Positions 8,277 to 17,905 are shown, numbered from the stretch's first letter. The stretch: 64,000 bases of DNA from Mycolicibacterium arenosum (GCF_024320865.1 NZ_JANDBD010000016.1:62001-126000), one strand, 5' to 3'. Translations and numbers: made by a program. Notes: generated by a model from the sequence alone, not told the origin.

Positions 8277-9230
8277 ATGAACACCGAATGGGATTGCATC
8301 GTCGTCGGAGGCGGTGCGGCGGGCCTGAGCGCGGCGCTGGTCCTCGGCCGGGCGCGGCGCCGAACGCTGCTGGTGGACGCCGGGGCTCAGAGCAACCTCG
8401 CCGCCCACGGCATCGGTGGCCTCCTCGGATTCGACGGCACACCACCGGCGCAGCTGTACGAACGCGGCCGCGAGCAGGTGAGGCCCTATCCGAGCGTGGA
8501 GGTCCGAGAAGGCGAAGTCGTCAGTGCAACAGCAGGATTCATTGTTGAGCTGGCGGACGGCACGACTGAGCGAACGCGGGCGCTGCTGCTCGCCACCGGA
8601 ATGGACTACCGCGGCCCCGACATCGCCGGACTCGCCGAACTCTGGGGGACGTCGGTCTTCCACTGCCCCTTCTGCCACGGCTGGGAGGTGCGCGACGCCC
8701 CGCTGGCCGTCGTCGGCACGGGGGAGCGGGCGGTGCACGCGGCGCTGCTGCTGCGCGGCTGGACCGACGACGTCGTCGTGCTCGGCAACGGCTCGGCCGA
8801 CCTGGACGACGCGCAGCGCGCGCTGCTCGCCGCGGCGGGGATCCCCGTCGACGATCGCCGGATCGCGCGATTAGCCTCGCGCAACGGCGAATTGACGGCG
8901 ATCGAGTTCACCGACGGTGGCTCGCTCGCCCGGCGCGGGGCGCTTGTCGCGGCGACGCTGCACCAGCGCTCGACGCTCGTCGAGCGGCTGGGCGTCGACA
9001 CGGTTGCGACCCCGCTCAGCGCCGAGGCGGTCGTGGTCGATCCCTTCCAGCGCACGTCGGTGCGCGGTGTGTTCGCCGCAGGCGACCTCGGCGCGGGCAT
9101 GCCCCAGGTCGCGGCTGCCGTCGCATCGGGCAGCGTCGCAGCCGTCGCCGTCGTGCAGTACCTGATGGCCGGCGACGTCGGCCTGCCCGTGCCTCCGTGG
9201 CCTGATCAGAAGGAGTTGCAACATGCCTGA
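8277..9230 (+). CDS. Thioredoxin-reductase-like FAD/NAD(P) oxidoreductase
   Basis: 317 residues of the class II pyridine nucleotide-disulphide oxidoreductase fold. The FAD-binding GGGAAGLSAA lies near residue 11, a CPFC redox pair at Cys130/Cys133 (in FHCPFCHGWEVRD), an NAD(P) segment VVGTGERAVHAALLL, and the C-terminal FAD motif GVFAAGDLG. The active-site spacing matches TrxR-like proteins, but there is no thioredoxin gene beside it, so the electron acceptor is unknown. The ATG at 8277 is preferred because upstream in-frame codons run into the regulatory gap. The last eight bases overlap the next gene (ATGCCTGA), so the two are coupled. Confidence 0.88.
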   Translation: MNTEWDCIVVGGGAAGLSAALVLGRARRRTLLVDAGAQSNLAAHGIGGLLGFDGTPPAQLYERGREQVRPYPSVEVREGEVVSATAGFIVELADGTTERTRALLLATGMDYRGPDIAGLAELWGTSVFHCPFCHGWEVRDAPLAVVGTGERAVHAALLLRGWTDDVVVLGNGSADLDDAQRALLAAAGIPVDDRRIARLASRNGELTAIEFTDGGSLARRGALVAATLHQRSTLVERLGVDTVATPLSAEAVVVDPFQRTSVRGVFAAGDLGAGMPQVAAAVASGSVAAVAVVQYLMAGDVGLPVPPWPDQKELQHA

Positions 9231-9855
9231 ATCCGACGAGGACGTCCAGAAGCACTGGGACGACCGGTACGCGGAGAAGGACCGGATCTGGAGCGGTCGC
9301 GTTAATGCGCAGCTCGCGAACGTCGCCGAACCGCTGCCGCCCGGCCGTGCGCTCGACCTCGGCTGCGGTGAGGGCGGTGACGCCGTCTGGCTCGCCGAGC
9401 ACGGGTGGCAGGTCCTGGCGGTCGACGTGTCGGAGACGGCGTTGAGCCGTGCCGCGGCCGAGGCGCGGAGCCGGGGGGTGCTGGAGCGCATCGACTTCCA
9501 GCATCACGACCTCTCGGAGAGCTTCCCGGAGGGGACGTTCGACCTGGCGTCGGCCCAGTACTTCCACTCGTTCGTCCGGCTCGAGCGGCCGCAGATCCTG
9601 CGCCGGGCCGCAGCGGCAGTGCGGCCCGGCGGACTGCTCGTGATCGTCGATCACGCGGCCGCCCCGCCGTGGGCGAAGCAGGAGGTGCACGACCATCCGT
9701 TCCCGAGTGCCGACGACGTGCTCACCGAGTTGGATCTGTCCGCCGCCGAATGGGAGCGGGTCCGGGTCGAGACGGTGGACCGGCCGACGATCGATCCGGA
9801 CGGGAATCCCGCGTCCATCCAGGACAACCTGATGGTGCTGCGCCGCGCGGGGTGA
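9223..9855 (+). CDS. Class I SAM-dependent methyltransferase (TehB/TPMT-like)
   Basis: 210 residues. It opens with KHWDDRYAEKDRIWSGRVN, typical of TehB/thiopurine-methyltransferase-like proteins, then motif I ALDLGCGEGGDAVWLAEHGW, the acidic VDVSETAL and the FDLASAQYFHSF post-I region. Such enzymes methylate small nucleophiles such as thiols, halides, selenium or tellurium oxyanions. Coupling to a disulphide-type reductase suggests reduction followed by methylation in detoxification (inference). The substrate is not determinable here. Confidence 0.85.
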   Translation: MPESDEDVQKHWDDRYAEKDRIWSGRVNAQLANVAEPLPPGRALDLGCGEGGDAVWLAEHGWQVLAVDVSETALSRAAAEARSRGVLERIDFQHHDLSESFPEGTFDLASAQYFHSFVRLERPQILRRAAAAVRPGGLLVIVDHAAAPPWAKQEVHDHPFPSADDVLTELDLSAAEWERVRVETVDRPTIDPDGNPASIQDNLMVLRRAG

Positions 9856-9858
9856 GCG

Positions 9859-10278
9859 TCAGGGGTTCAGCTGCGCCAGCCGGACGCTGTTGCCCGACGG
9901 GTCGCGGAACCCGGAGTCGATGCCGTAGGGCATCTGATGCGGCGGTTCGTTGAACTCGACACCGCGGGCGGACATCGCCTCGAAGTCGCGCTGCACGTCG
10001 TCGGTGGTGAGGAACACCGTGCCGGCGAAACCCTTGGCGGTCAGGTCGAGCACCTGCCGCCGGGTGTCCTCGTCCATCACGGGTGGTCCGGGGATGGCCA
10101 TCAGTACGATGCCGACGTCGTCCTGCCCCGGCGGTCCGACCGTCAGCCAGCGGAAGGCGCCCATCTCCTCGGGGAAGGACACGTCCTCGCGGACCTCCAT
10201 GCCGACCTTCTCGGTCCAGAACTCGAGTGCGACTGCCTGATCGTGAACCCAGAGGTGGGCGGTGCCGATTCTCATCAT
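9859..10278 (-). CDS. VOC family (glyoxalase/bleomycin resistance fold) protein
   Basis: 139 residues with the vicinal-oxygen-chelate fold: AHLWVHDQAVALEFWTEKVGMEVREDV at the N-terminus and GFRDPSGNSVRLAQ at the C-terminus. These are the usual beta-alpha-beta-beta-beta units. VOC proteins may be isomerases, dioxygenases or binding proteins; metal ligands here are only partly present, so binding or an unusual isomerase are both possible. It starts at one of two adjacent ATGs (10278 or 10275) and follows the AraC regulator by ten bases on the same strand, so the two are likely co-transcribed. Confidence 0.85.
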   Translation of the reverse strand: MMRIGTAHLWVHDQAVALEFWTEKVGMEVREDVSFPEEMGAFRWLTVGPPGQDDVGIVLMAIPGPPVMDEDTRRQVLDLTAKGFAGTVFLTTDDVQRDFEAMSARGVEFNEPPHQMPYGIDSGFRDPSGNSVRLAQLNP

Positions 10279-10288
10279 GGCGCCGACG

Positions 10289-10741
10289 CTACGGGCGGTC
10301 GTCGTCGCCCGTCTTCTCCCCGTGTGCTGTCTTGACTCGGGTATGAGCCAGCGGCCTGGTGTCGCGGGCGAGGACGCAACTCGGAATCCGGGCGCGGGTG
10401 AGCGCGGGTGGCATCGACGCGCGGTAGGCGGCCGGGGTCCTGCCGTACACCCTGGCGAAGGTGGTGGTGAACGATCCGACGCTCTGCAATCCGACCATCA
10501 CGCAGATGTCGGCGACCGACCGATCGGTGTACCGCAGCAGCGCCGCCGCCCGCTCGAGGCGCCGCGTCTGCAGATACGCCCGCGGCGATTCCCCGAAGGT
10601 CCGAGTGAACATGCGGGAGAAGTGCGCTCGCGACAGCCCGGCCGCGGCGGCGAGATCGTCGACGGTGATCGGCTCGGCGTACCGGGCGTCGACGAGGTCC
10701 CTGGCGCGCAGCAGATACCGGGCCGGTGGCGCCTGAGCCAT
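10289..10741 (-). CDS. AraC-family transcriptional regulator
   Basis: 150 residues comprising essentially only the DNA-binding part: two helix-turn-helix units in ITVDDLAAAAGLSRAHFSRMFTRTFGESP and DRSVADICVMVGLQSVGSFTTTFARVYGRTP (about 25-105). There is no N-terminal sensor domain. The ATG at 10741 (MAQAPP) is chosen over an upstream in-frame ATG because the upstream codons lie within rnpB on the other strand. A C-terminal tail of ~45 residues is rich in Arg/Ala and of no recognised fold. It probably controls the following VOC gene and itself (inference). Confidence 0.85.
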   Translation of the reverse strand: MAQAPPARYLLRARDLVDARYAEPITVDDLAAAAGLSRAHFSRMFTRTFGESPRAYLQTRRLERAAALLRYTDRSVADICVMVGLQSVGSFTTTFARVYGRTPAAYRASMPPALTRARIPSCVLARDTRPLAHTRVKTAHGEKTGDDDRP

Positions 10742-10752
10742 GCTGATCAGAG

Positions 10753-10758
10753 TACGGT
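10753..10758 (+). promoter_or_regulatory. Candidate -10 element of rnpB
   Basis: TACGGT fits the mycobacterial SigA -10 pattern TAnnnT and ends about seven bases before the predicted 5' end of RNase P RNA. No convincing -35 is seen. The site lies within the AraC gene's leader on the opposite strand. Confidence 0.4.
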
Positions 10759-10765
10759 GAACCGC

Positions 10766-11171
<406 letters not shown>

Positions 11172-11172
11172 C

Positions 11173-12684
11173 CTAGGTCGCCGCCTTGACGGCCTTCCGC
11201 AGGTCCTTGAGTGCCTTCGCGATCTGAGCCTCGGCGCGGTGGGCCACCTCGGCCTCGCGGCTGAACAGCACCCCGTAGGTGAAGGTGTCCTCGCCCGCGT
11301 CGCGCGCCGCGGTGGCCTCCTTGAGGAGATGGACCCGGCTGACCACGCTGTCCTGGTGATCGCCCAGCAGCGACTGAATCGCCTTCGCCCGGTCGGCGAC
11401 CTTGGCCTTCCCGAGCGCAGCGGCCGTGTATCGAAGTTGCTTGGCGCGCTTGCGGATTCGATGCAGCGCTTCGTCGCGCTCCGCGGCGGGCACGTCGGCA
11501 TCGGCGGCTACCGCCTTCGCCTTCTTGGCCGCCTTGCGCACCTTCGCGTAGGACGACTCGACGCTGAGCGGTTCGGCCTCCTCACCGGGTGGCGCCTCCG
11601 GAGGTTCCGCGGCGACGAGCGCTTCGAGGCCGTCGAGCAGCCGGAAGTAGCGCTCGGAGCGCATGGCGGTCAGCGACCGCCGCCACCCGGCCTGATAGCG
11701 CCGCTTACCGCCCTCGACCAGACGTTCGCGGACCTCGCCCCGAACGAGTTCCGGCGGCAGCTCGTCCAGCGCCGTCTCGTACTTCTCGGCGAGCACCTCC
11801 GCGTCGCGCGCCACGCCCAGCACGCCCGCCAGCAGCTTGAGCTCTTCGAGGATCCACGCGTCGTCCTCGATACCGAACGAATCCTCCGACGCTCGCAGCA
11901 GGCTGCGGATCTTGCGGGTCACCACACGCAGCTGGTGCACCGAGTCCCAGGCGTCCGCTCGGACGGCGCGATCCCACACCAGCATCTCGGCCACCTGCTC
12001 GGCGACCGCGCGGTGCACGGGATCCCGCACCGACTCGGGGGCGTCGTCCTCGGCGCGAGCCAGCACCCGCGCGAGCTTGGAGCCGTGCCCTGCGGGTTCG
12101 GCGCCGGCGTCGAACAGCCGGTTCGCCAGACGGTCCAGCAGGGCTTCGCCGGTGTCGGCTTGCTCGCCGACGAGCTCGAGCTCCCACTCACGCCACGTCA
12201 GGTGCTCGTCGTCGGCGGCCCGCGTCGCGGTGACGCGGTCGTCGCAGAACTCCGCGACCGCCGTGCCGTGGTGGCCGTAGAGCATGTCGACGGTGCGGCT
12301 GGTCTCGATGCGCGCCACCGGGGCCAGCGGCCGGTCGCGCACGATCGCCAGCACCACGTCGCGCAGCTCGGCGGGCACGTCGGAGCCCTCACCGAGAGGC
12401 AGCCGCACTTCGGTGCGCTCGTCCGGGCCCGCGGGAAGCTTCAGATGCCAGCCCTCGTCGGGCCCTCCGGTCCGGCGGCGCAACGTGATTCGGTGGGCCG
12501 CGAGATCCTGTCCCGGCGTGTCGAAGTAGACGGCGTCCAGGCGCTGCTCGGGTAGTCGCTCGACGCGGGCGATGGCCGAGAGACCGTCGAACGACGGCGA
12601 CACCGCGGTCTCGGCGGGGGCGAACTTGCGCTCGACCTCCGTGTGCCGCGAGGGGGTGTCTGTGTCGGACGCGTCTGATGCCAT
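11173..12684 (-). CDS. CYTH and CHAD domain protein
   Basis: 503 residues. The N-terminal CYTH (triphosphate tunnel) domain begins with the ExExK motif in HTEVERKFAP and extends to about residue 200. The CHAD domain (about 215-500) is helical with many conserved His/Arg/Lys, for example DSVHQLRVVTRKIRSLLRAS and ALHRIRKRAKQLRYTAAAL. CYTH enzymes act on triphosphates and CHAD domains bind polyphosphate, so a polyphosphate-related role is likely. The ATG at 12684 is chosen; the longer open frame upstream crosses the divergent enoyl-CoA hydratase. Equivalent to Rv2226. Confidence 0.92.
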   Translation of the reverse strand: MASDASDTDTPSRHTEVERKFAPAETAVSPSFDGLSAIARVERLPEQRLDAVYFDTPGQDLAAHRITLRRRTGGPDEGWHLKLPAGPDERTEVRLPLGEGSDVPAELRDVVLAIVRDRPLAPVARIETSRTVDMLYGHHGTAVAEFCDDRVTATRAADDEHLTWREWELELVGEQADTGEALLDRLANRLFDAGAEPAGHGSKLARVLARAEDDAPESVRDPVHRAVAEQVAEMLVWDRAVRADAWDSVHQLRVVTRKIRSLLRASEDSFGIEDDAWILEELKLLAGVLGVARDAEVLAEKYETALDELPPELVRGEVRERLVEGGKRRYQAGWRRSLTAMRSERYFRLLDGLEALVAAEPPEAPPGEEAEPLSVESSYAKVRKAAKKAKAVAADADVPAAERDEALHRIRKRAKQLRYTAAALGKAKVADRAKAIQSLLGDHQDSVVSRVHLLKEATAARDAGEDTFTYGVLFSREAEVAHRAEAQIAKALKDLRKAVKAAT

Positions 12685-12844
12685 CGTCGCCTTCGGTCGG
12701 AAGCTCACTGTGATCGAATTTCGTGAACAGGGTGCCACATCGAAGTGAACACACGCCGTCGGTGCCGCGCGCCCGCCGCGGGCGGGCTTACACATCGGGG
12801 CCGGGGCGTAAGGCGCGCGGGCGGCCCTGCGATACGGTTTGCCC

Positions 12845-13624
12845 ATGACCGAATTCGAGACGCTCACGTTCGCTGAGTCCGGACCCGTCACCAGCATCGT
12901 GCTCAACCGGCCCGACGCCGCGAACGGGATGAACGACACGCTGACCCGCGAACTCGCGGTCGCCGCGGCGCTGTGCGACACCGAGTCGACGAAGGTCGTC
13001 ACCATCACCGGAGCGGGCAGGTTCTTCTGCGCGGGTGGCGATCTCAAGGCCATGTCCGCGGCCCCGAATCCGGGGGCGTTCGTCAAGGGCATCGCCGACG
13101 ATCTGCACCGCGCGCTGTCCACCTTCGCGCGAATGGACGCCGTGGTGATCGTCTCGGTGAACGGCACCGCGGCGGGTGCCGGCTTCAGCCTCGCCGCGAC
13201 GGGCGACCTCGCGCTGGCCGCCGAGTCGGCGAAGTTCACGATGGCCTACACGAAGGCCGGCCTCAGCCCCGACGGCAGCTCGTCGTACTACCTGCCGCGC
13301 CTCATCGGGCTGCGCAGGACGCAGGAGCTGATGCTGACCAACCGGACGCTGACGGCCGCCGAGGCGCTGGACTGGGGGCTGCTCACCGAGGTGGTGCCCG
13401 ACGCCGACCTCGCCGGGCGCACCGAGGACCTCGCCACCCAGATGGCGGCCACGTCACGCACGTCGAACGGCACGGTCAAGCGCCTGCTGCTCGGGACCTA
13501 CCGCACCGGTCTGGAAGAGCAGATGGAGCTCGAAAGCCAGTACATCAGGGACAGCGCCCGCTCGGCAGACGGTCAGGAGGGCATCGCCGCCTTCGTGGGG
13601 AAGCGCCCGCCGGTCTTCGGCTAG
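12845..13624 (+). CDS. Enoyl-CoA hydratase/isomerase family protein
   Basis: 259 residues of the crotonase family. The oxyanion-hole segments are GAGRFFCAGGDLKAM and VNGTAAGAGFSLAATGDLALA. In the second block the residues where many hydratases carry glutamates are replaced (AKFTMAYTKAGLSPDGSSSYYLPRLIG), so the reaction may be isomerisation or another crotonase reaction rather than classical hydration. The start ATG at 12845 is preferred over the TTG six bases upstream. It is divergent from the CYTH-CHAD gene across a 160-base gap. Confidence 0.88.
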   Translation: MTEFETLTFAESGPVTSIVLNRPDAANGMNDTLTRELAVAAALCDTESTKVVTITGAGRFFCAGGDLKAMSAAPNPGAFVKGIADDLHRALSTFARMDAVVIVSVNGTAAGAGFSLAATGDLALAAESAKFTMAYTKAGLSPDGSSSYYLPRLIGLRRTQELMLTNRTLTAAEALDWGLLTEVVPDADLAGRTEDLATQMAATSRTSNGTVKRLLLGTYRTGLEEQMELESQYIRDSARSADGQEGIAAFVGKRPPVFG

Positions 13625-13696
13625 CTGCCGGGCGGGCATCAAGCCGCGGCATCTGCGCAGTGGTCGCAGTAATCGGGCGACGCGAACAACCGTCAT

Positions 13697-13729
13697 GCAG
13701 AACTCGACGGATGCGTCAGCGAGTTCTGC
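13697..13729 (+). terminator. Inverted repeat, possible terminator after the enoyl-CoA hydratase
   Basis: Perfect 10-base arms GCAGAACTCG (13697-13706) and CGAGTTCTGC (13720-13729) with a 13-base loop, followed by TTGTGGGTTCTTC. The T content afterwards is modest, so it may be a weak intrinsic terminator or a protein-binding palindrome. The rest of the 246-base gap before panB shows no gene. Confidence 0.45.
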
Positions 13730-13870
13730 TTGTGGGTTCTTCTCACGCGCGAAAGACAGCCCAGGAGCAGATCTCGATGCAGTCGTCGCCCGTTTCTGCG
13801 TGGTGGTCGTTGCTTACCGACGCAGTGACGGCCGTGGCGCAGAAGTGGGGATCAGAAGCAGAAGCGGGGG

Positions 13871-14719
13871 TCAGAAGGAGTGCTCCTCGGCCGGGAACGC
13901 CCCGGTCGCGACCTCCTGGGCGTACTGCGTTGCGGCGCTGCGCAACTCGTCGCCGACGGCGCCGAAACGCTTGACGAACTTGGCCGTCTTGCCCGAGGTC
14001 ATGCCCGCCATGTCCTGCCAGACCAGTACCTGGGCATCGCAATTGGGGCCCGCGCCGATGCCGACGGTCGGGATGGTCAGCTTGCCGGTGATCTGCGTCG
14101 CCAGCTCGGCGGGCACCATCTCGAGGACGACGGCGATGGCGCCGGCCTCGGCGACGGCGATCGCGTCGTGGATGGTCTGCTCGGCGGCGTCACCGCGGCC
14201 CTGCACGCGGAACCCGCCGAGGCCGTTGACGCTCTGCGGCGTGAAACCGATGTGAGCGACGACGGGGATGCCCGCCTGCGTCAGCATCGCGATCTGCTCG
14301 GCGACGCGCTCGCCGCCCTCGAGTTTCACTGCGGCGGCACCGGTCTCCTTCATGAAGCGCGTCGCGGTGGCCAGCGCCTGCTGCGGGCCGGCCTCGTAGC
14401 TGCCGAACGGCAGGTCGGCCACGACCAGGGCGTGCGGGGCACCGCGGACGACACCGCGAACCAGCGGGATGAGTTCGTCGATCGACACCGGAACCGTGGT
14501 GTCGTAGCCGTACACCACGTTGGCGGCGGAATCGCCCACTAGGAGGACCGGAATCTCAGCGTCGTCGAAGACGCGTGCGGTGGAGTAGTCGTAGGCCGTC
14601 AGCATGGCCCACTTGTGGCCTTCGGACTTCCACTTCAGCAGGTGGTGGGTGCGCACCCTGGTGCGCGGCTTACAGGGAGTCGAATCGGTGGCAGAACCGT
14701 ACACCGTGTGCTCAGACAT
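13871..14719 (-). CDS. panB: 3-methyl-2-oxobutanoate hydroxymethyltransferase
   Basis: 282 residues. PanB transfers a hydroxymethyl group from methylenetetrahydrofolate to ketoisovalerate, the first committed step to pantothenate and CoA. Conserved blocks are MLTAYDYSTARVFDDA, LLVGDSAANVVYG, the metal-binding DLPFGSY, KLEGG, VAHIGFTPQSVN and the catalytic glutamate in LEMVPAELA. Two ATGs lie in tandem (14722 and 14719); the second has better spacing from GAGGGA. A further 30 in-frame codons upstream have no ribosome site. Equivalent to Rv2225. Confidence 0.95.
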   Translation of the reverse strand: MSEHTVYGSATDSTPCKPRTRVRTHHLLKWKSEGHKWAMLTAYDYSTARVFDDAEIPVLLVGDSAANVVYGYDTTVPVSIDELIPLVRGVVRGAPHALVVADLPFGSYEAGPQQALATATRFMKETGAAAVKLEGGERVAEQIAMLTQAGIPVVAHIGFTPQSVNGLGGFRVQGRGDAAEQTIHDAIAVAEAGAIAVVLEMVPAELATQITGKLTIPTVGIGAGPNCDAQVLVWQDMAGMTSGKTAKFVKRFGAVGDELRSAATQYAQEVATGAFPAEEHSF

Positions 14720-14872
14720 CATTGTCCCTCGGTTGGTCGGGTCGTCCTCGAGGCCCATCCGGGTCCCCGGGTCGTCTGACGCGTCAAGTGTGCCACTCGA
14801 GACGGTCAAGGTGAACCACAGGTGAAGTGCGGTTCCTCACATCTGGACACCGGCCGGGCCTACGATCGCGAC

Positions 14873-16264
14873 ATGCAACGGCTCAGCGGTCTCGACGCCA
14901 GCTTCCTCTACCTCGAAACCCCTGCTCAGCCACTGCACGTGTGCTCGGTTCTGGAGATCGACACGGCGACGATGCCGGGCGGCTACACGTTCGATCGGCT
15001 CCGTGACGCACTCGGTCTGCGCATCAAGGCGATGCCCGAGTTCCGCGAGAAACTGGCCGACAACCGGCTGAACCTCGACCACCCGGTGTGGGTGGAGGAC
15101 GAGGACTTCGACGTGGACCGGCACCTGCACCGGATCGGTCTGCCCGCACCGGGCGGGCGCGTCGAACTCGCCGAGATCTGCGGCCACATCGCGTCGTTGA
15201 CGCTCGACCGCAGCCGCCCGCTGTGGGAGATGTGGATCATCGAGAACGTCGCGGGCACTGACGCGCACGACGGCGGCCGACTCGCGGTGCTGACCAAGGT
15301 CCATCACGCCGGCGTCGACGGCGTGACGGGCGCCAACCTGATGTCGCAGCTGTGCACGACCGAAGCCGATGCGCCGCCGCCGGATCCCGTCACCGGGGTG
15401 GGCGGCGCGTCCGACCTCGAGATCGCGGTGAGTGGCGCGGTCAAGTTCGTCACCCGTCCGCTGAAGCTCGCGAACGTCGTGCCCTCGACGGTGTCGACCG
15501 TGGTCGACACCGTCCGCCGGGCGCGCAGCGGGCTGACGATGGCGGCACCGCTGAACGCGCCGAAGACGGCGTTCAACGTCAACGTGACCGGCCGGCGCAA
15601 CGTGGCGTTCGCCCAGTTGGACCTCGAGGACATCAAGACCGTCAAGAACCACTTCGGCGTCAAGGTCAACGACGTGGTGATGGCGATGGTGGCCGGGGTG
15701 CTGCGGCGGTTCCTGCTCGACCGCGGTGAACTGCCCGACAGCTCGCTCGTCGCGATGGTGCCGGTGTCGGTGCACGACAAGTCGGATCGGCCGGGACGGA
15801 ACCAGGTTTCGGGCATGTTCACCAAGCTGGGCACTGACATCGAGGACCCGGCCGAACGGCTGAAGACCATTGCCGATTCCAATTCGGTTGCCAAGCAACA
15901 CAGTTCGGCGATCGGCGCGACGCTGCTGCAGGACTGGACGCAGTTCGCGTCGCCCGCGGTGTTCGGCGTGGCGATGCGGGTGTTCGCCCGCAGCAACCTC
16001 AGCGGAGCCCGGCCGGTGCACAACCTGGTGGTCTCCAACGTGCCGGGGCCGCAGATTCCGCTCTACTTCCTGGGGTCCGAGGTGAAGGCCATGTATCCGC
16101 TCGGGCCGATCTTCCACGGCTCGGGCCTGAACATCACCGTGATGTCGCTGGCCGGCACGCTGGACGTCGGATTGATCTCCTGTCCCGACCTGCTCCCGGA
16201 CCTGTGGGACATGGCCGACGATTTCGAGGTCGCTCTGCGGGAACTTCTCGACGCCACGCGTTAG
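14873..16264 (+). CDS. Wax ester synthase/diacylglycerol acyltransferase family protein
   Basis: 463 residues of the WS/DGAT (Tgs) family, which esterify acyl-CoA to diacylglycerol or fatty alcohols for storage lipid. The catalytic HHxxxDG motif is HHAGVDG at residues 144-150; other family signatures are MQRLSGLDASFLYLETP at the start, NDVVMAMVAGVLRRFL, and NVPGPQ near residue 395. The ATG at 14873 fits the usual N-terminus of the family. It is divergent from panB by 153 bases, so it is probably transcribed alone. Which of the several mycobacterial paralogues it corresponds to cannot be settled here. Confidence 0.92.
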   Translation: MQRLSGLDASFLYLETPAQPLHVCSVLEIDTATMPGGYTFDRLRDALGLRIKAMPEFREKLADNRLNLDHPVWVEDEDFDVDRHLHRIGLPAPGGRVELAEICGHIASLTLDRSRPLWEMWIIENVAGTDAHDGGRLAVLTKVHHAGVDGVTGANLMSQLCTTEADAPPPDPVTGVGGASDLEIAVSGAVKFVTRPLKLANVVPSTVSTVVDTVRRARSGLTMAAPLNAPKTAFNVNVTGRRNVAFAQLDLEDIKTVKNHFGVKVNDVVMAMVAGVLRRFLLDRGELPDSSLVAMVPVSVHDKSDRPGRNQVSGMFTKLGTDIEDPAERLKTIADSNSVAKQHSSAIGATLLQDWTQFASPAVFGVAMRVFARSNLSGARPVHNLVVSNVPGPQIPLYFLGSEVKAMYPLGPIFHGSGLNITVMSLAGTLDVGLISCPDLLPDLWDMADDFEVALRELLDATR

Positions 16265-16309
16265 CGTCCTCAACAGCGCTTTCCCCTCCTCATGGCAGCA
16301 TGGTCAGCC

Positions 16310-17818
16310 ATGAACCTCACTCGCGGTGTCCTCGCGGCCGCCTCGGTGGTGTCGCTCGTCGCCGGCTGCAGCACCCAGATCGACGGCCGAGCCGTGATGG
16401 GGACACCGCCGCCGGGCACGCCCGTGGCGTGGACGGAGTGCCCGCCGATGACCGTCACCGTCGCGACACCACCCGGCGCGCAGTGCGGGATGCTCTCGGT
16501 ACCCGTCGACTACAGCAAACCGGACGGCGACGTCGCCCAGATCGCCATGATCAAGATTCCGGCAACGGGTCAGAAGATCGGTTCGCTGGTCGTCAATCCC
16601 GGCGGCCCCGGAAAGTCCGGCAACGAGGCCGCGGCCGGGATCGTCGGACTGCTTCCGCCGTCGGTACGGGAGAAGTTCGACCTCGTCGGCTTCGACCCCC
16701 GCGGCGTCGCGGGGTCACGGCCCGACGTGTGGTGCAACTCCGATGCGGATAACGATCGAGAGCGCGCCGAGCCGCAGGTCGACTACTCCGAGACGGGCGT
16801 GGCCGGTATCGAACAGGACACGAAGGATTTCGTGCAGCGCTGCGTCGACAAGATGGGCGACGAATACCTCGCCAACCTCGGCACGATCAACGTCGCCAGG
16901 GATCTCGACGCCATTCGGGAGGCGCTCGGCGACGACAAGCTGACCTACCTCGGCTACTCCTACGGGACGCGGATCGGCGCGTTCTACGCCGAGCAGTTCC
17001 CCGACCGGATCCGGGCGATGATCCTGGACGGCGCGATCGACCCCAACGCCGATCCCGCCGAGGCCGACATCCGCCAGGCCGCCGCGTTCCAGACGGCCTT
17101 CAACGACTACGCCGCCGATTGCGCGAAGGACCCGACGTGCCCTCTCGGCACCGATCCGGCGAAGGCCGTCGAGGTGTACAAGGGTCTGGTGGAGCCGCTG
17201 GTGGAAACGCCCGCCGAGACCGACGATCCGCGCGGGCTCAGCTACAACGACGCGGTCATCGGCACCATCCTGGCGCTCTACTCGCCGGCCATGTGGCAGA
17301 ACCTCACCGCGGGCCTGCAGGAGGTTCGCGCCGGCCGCGGCGACAACCTGCTGCGGCTCGCCGACTACTACATGGGCCGGGATGCGCAGGGGCGTTACGA
17401 CAATTCGACCGATGTCCGGGTCGCGGTGAACTGCGTCGACAAGCCGCCGATCACCGACCGCGCGAAGGTCATCGATCAGGACCGGCGCGCGCGAGAGGCC
17501 GCACCGTTCATGAACTACGGGGACTTCACCGGCTACGCGCCGCTCGGCACGTGCGCGTTCTGGCCCGTGCCCCCGACGTCGGAGCCGCACGAACTCGAGG
17601 TCGACGGGTTGCCGCCGACGCTGGTGGTGTCGACGACCAACGACCCGGCGACGCCGTACCAGGCCGGTGTGGAGTTGGCCGAACAACTCGGCGGTGCGCT
17701 GCTCACCTTCGACGGCACTCAGCACACCGTGGTGTTCCAGGGCGACTCCTGCGTCGACGACATCGCCTCGAAGTACCTGATCGACCTCGTGACACCGCCG
17801 CAACCCGCCACGTGCTGA
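16310..17818 (+). CDS. Exported alpha/beta hydrolase lipoprotein, Hip1/CaeA-type
   Basis: 502 residues. A lipoprotein signal peptide ends at LVAGC (Cys20). The mature part is a TAP/SlpE-type alpha/beta hydrolase: oxyanion segment NPGGPG, nucleophile elbow GYSYG (Ser217), Asp in TTNDPATPY and His in GTQHTVVF; a pair of cysteines near the C-terminus fits the TAP C-terminal domain. M. tuberculosis Rv2224c (CaeA/Hip1) is a cell-envelope serine protease with this architecture. A paralogue follows 87 bases downstream. The ATG at 16310 begins exactly at a credible signal peptide. Confidence 0.9.
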   Translation: MNLTRGVLAAASVVSLVAGCSTQIDGRAVMGTPPPGTPVAWTECPPMTVTVATPPGAQCGMLSVPVDYSKPDGDVAQIAMIKIPATGQKIGSLVVNPGGPGKSGNEAAAGIVGLLPPSVREKFDLVGFDPRGVAGSRPDVWCNSDADNDRERAEPQVDYSETGVAGIEQDTKDFVQRCVDKMGDEYLANLGTINVARDLDAIREALGDDKLTYLGYSYGTRIGAFYAEQFPDRIRAMILDGAIDPNADPAEADIRQAAAFQTAFNDYAADCAKDPTCPLGTDPAKAVEVYKGLVEPLVETPAETDDPRGLSYNDAVIGTILALYSPAMWQNLTAGLQEVRAGRGDNLLRLADYYMGRDAQGRYDNSTDVRVAVNCVDKPPITDRAKVIDQDRRAREAAPFMNYGDFTGYAPLGTCAFWPVPPTSEPHELEVDGLPPTLVVSTTNDPATPYQAGVELAEQLGGALLTFDGTQHTVVFQGDSCVDDIASKYLIDLVTPPQPATC

Positions 17819-17905
17819 GGATTGGTCACCGTCCGGTCACCGTCTGATTGCCCTCTTGTCTCTGCCCGCCGCCGGACGGCGACCCCAAGGGTGTTGCGTG
17901 CGAAC

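Noticed and set aside
12771..12787. GCCCGCC/GGCGGGC hairpin in the CYTH-CHAD/echA gap considered as terminator
   Set aside because: It lies in a divergent promoter region where no transcript is expected to end; short G+C palindromes are common here.
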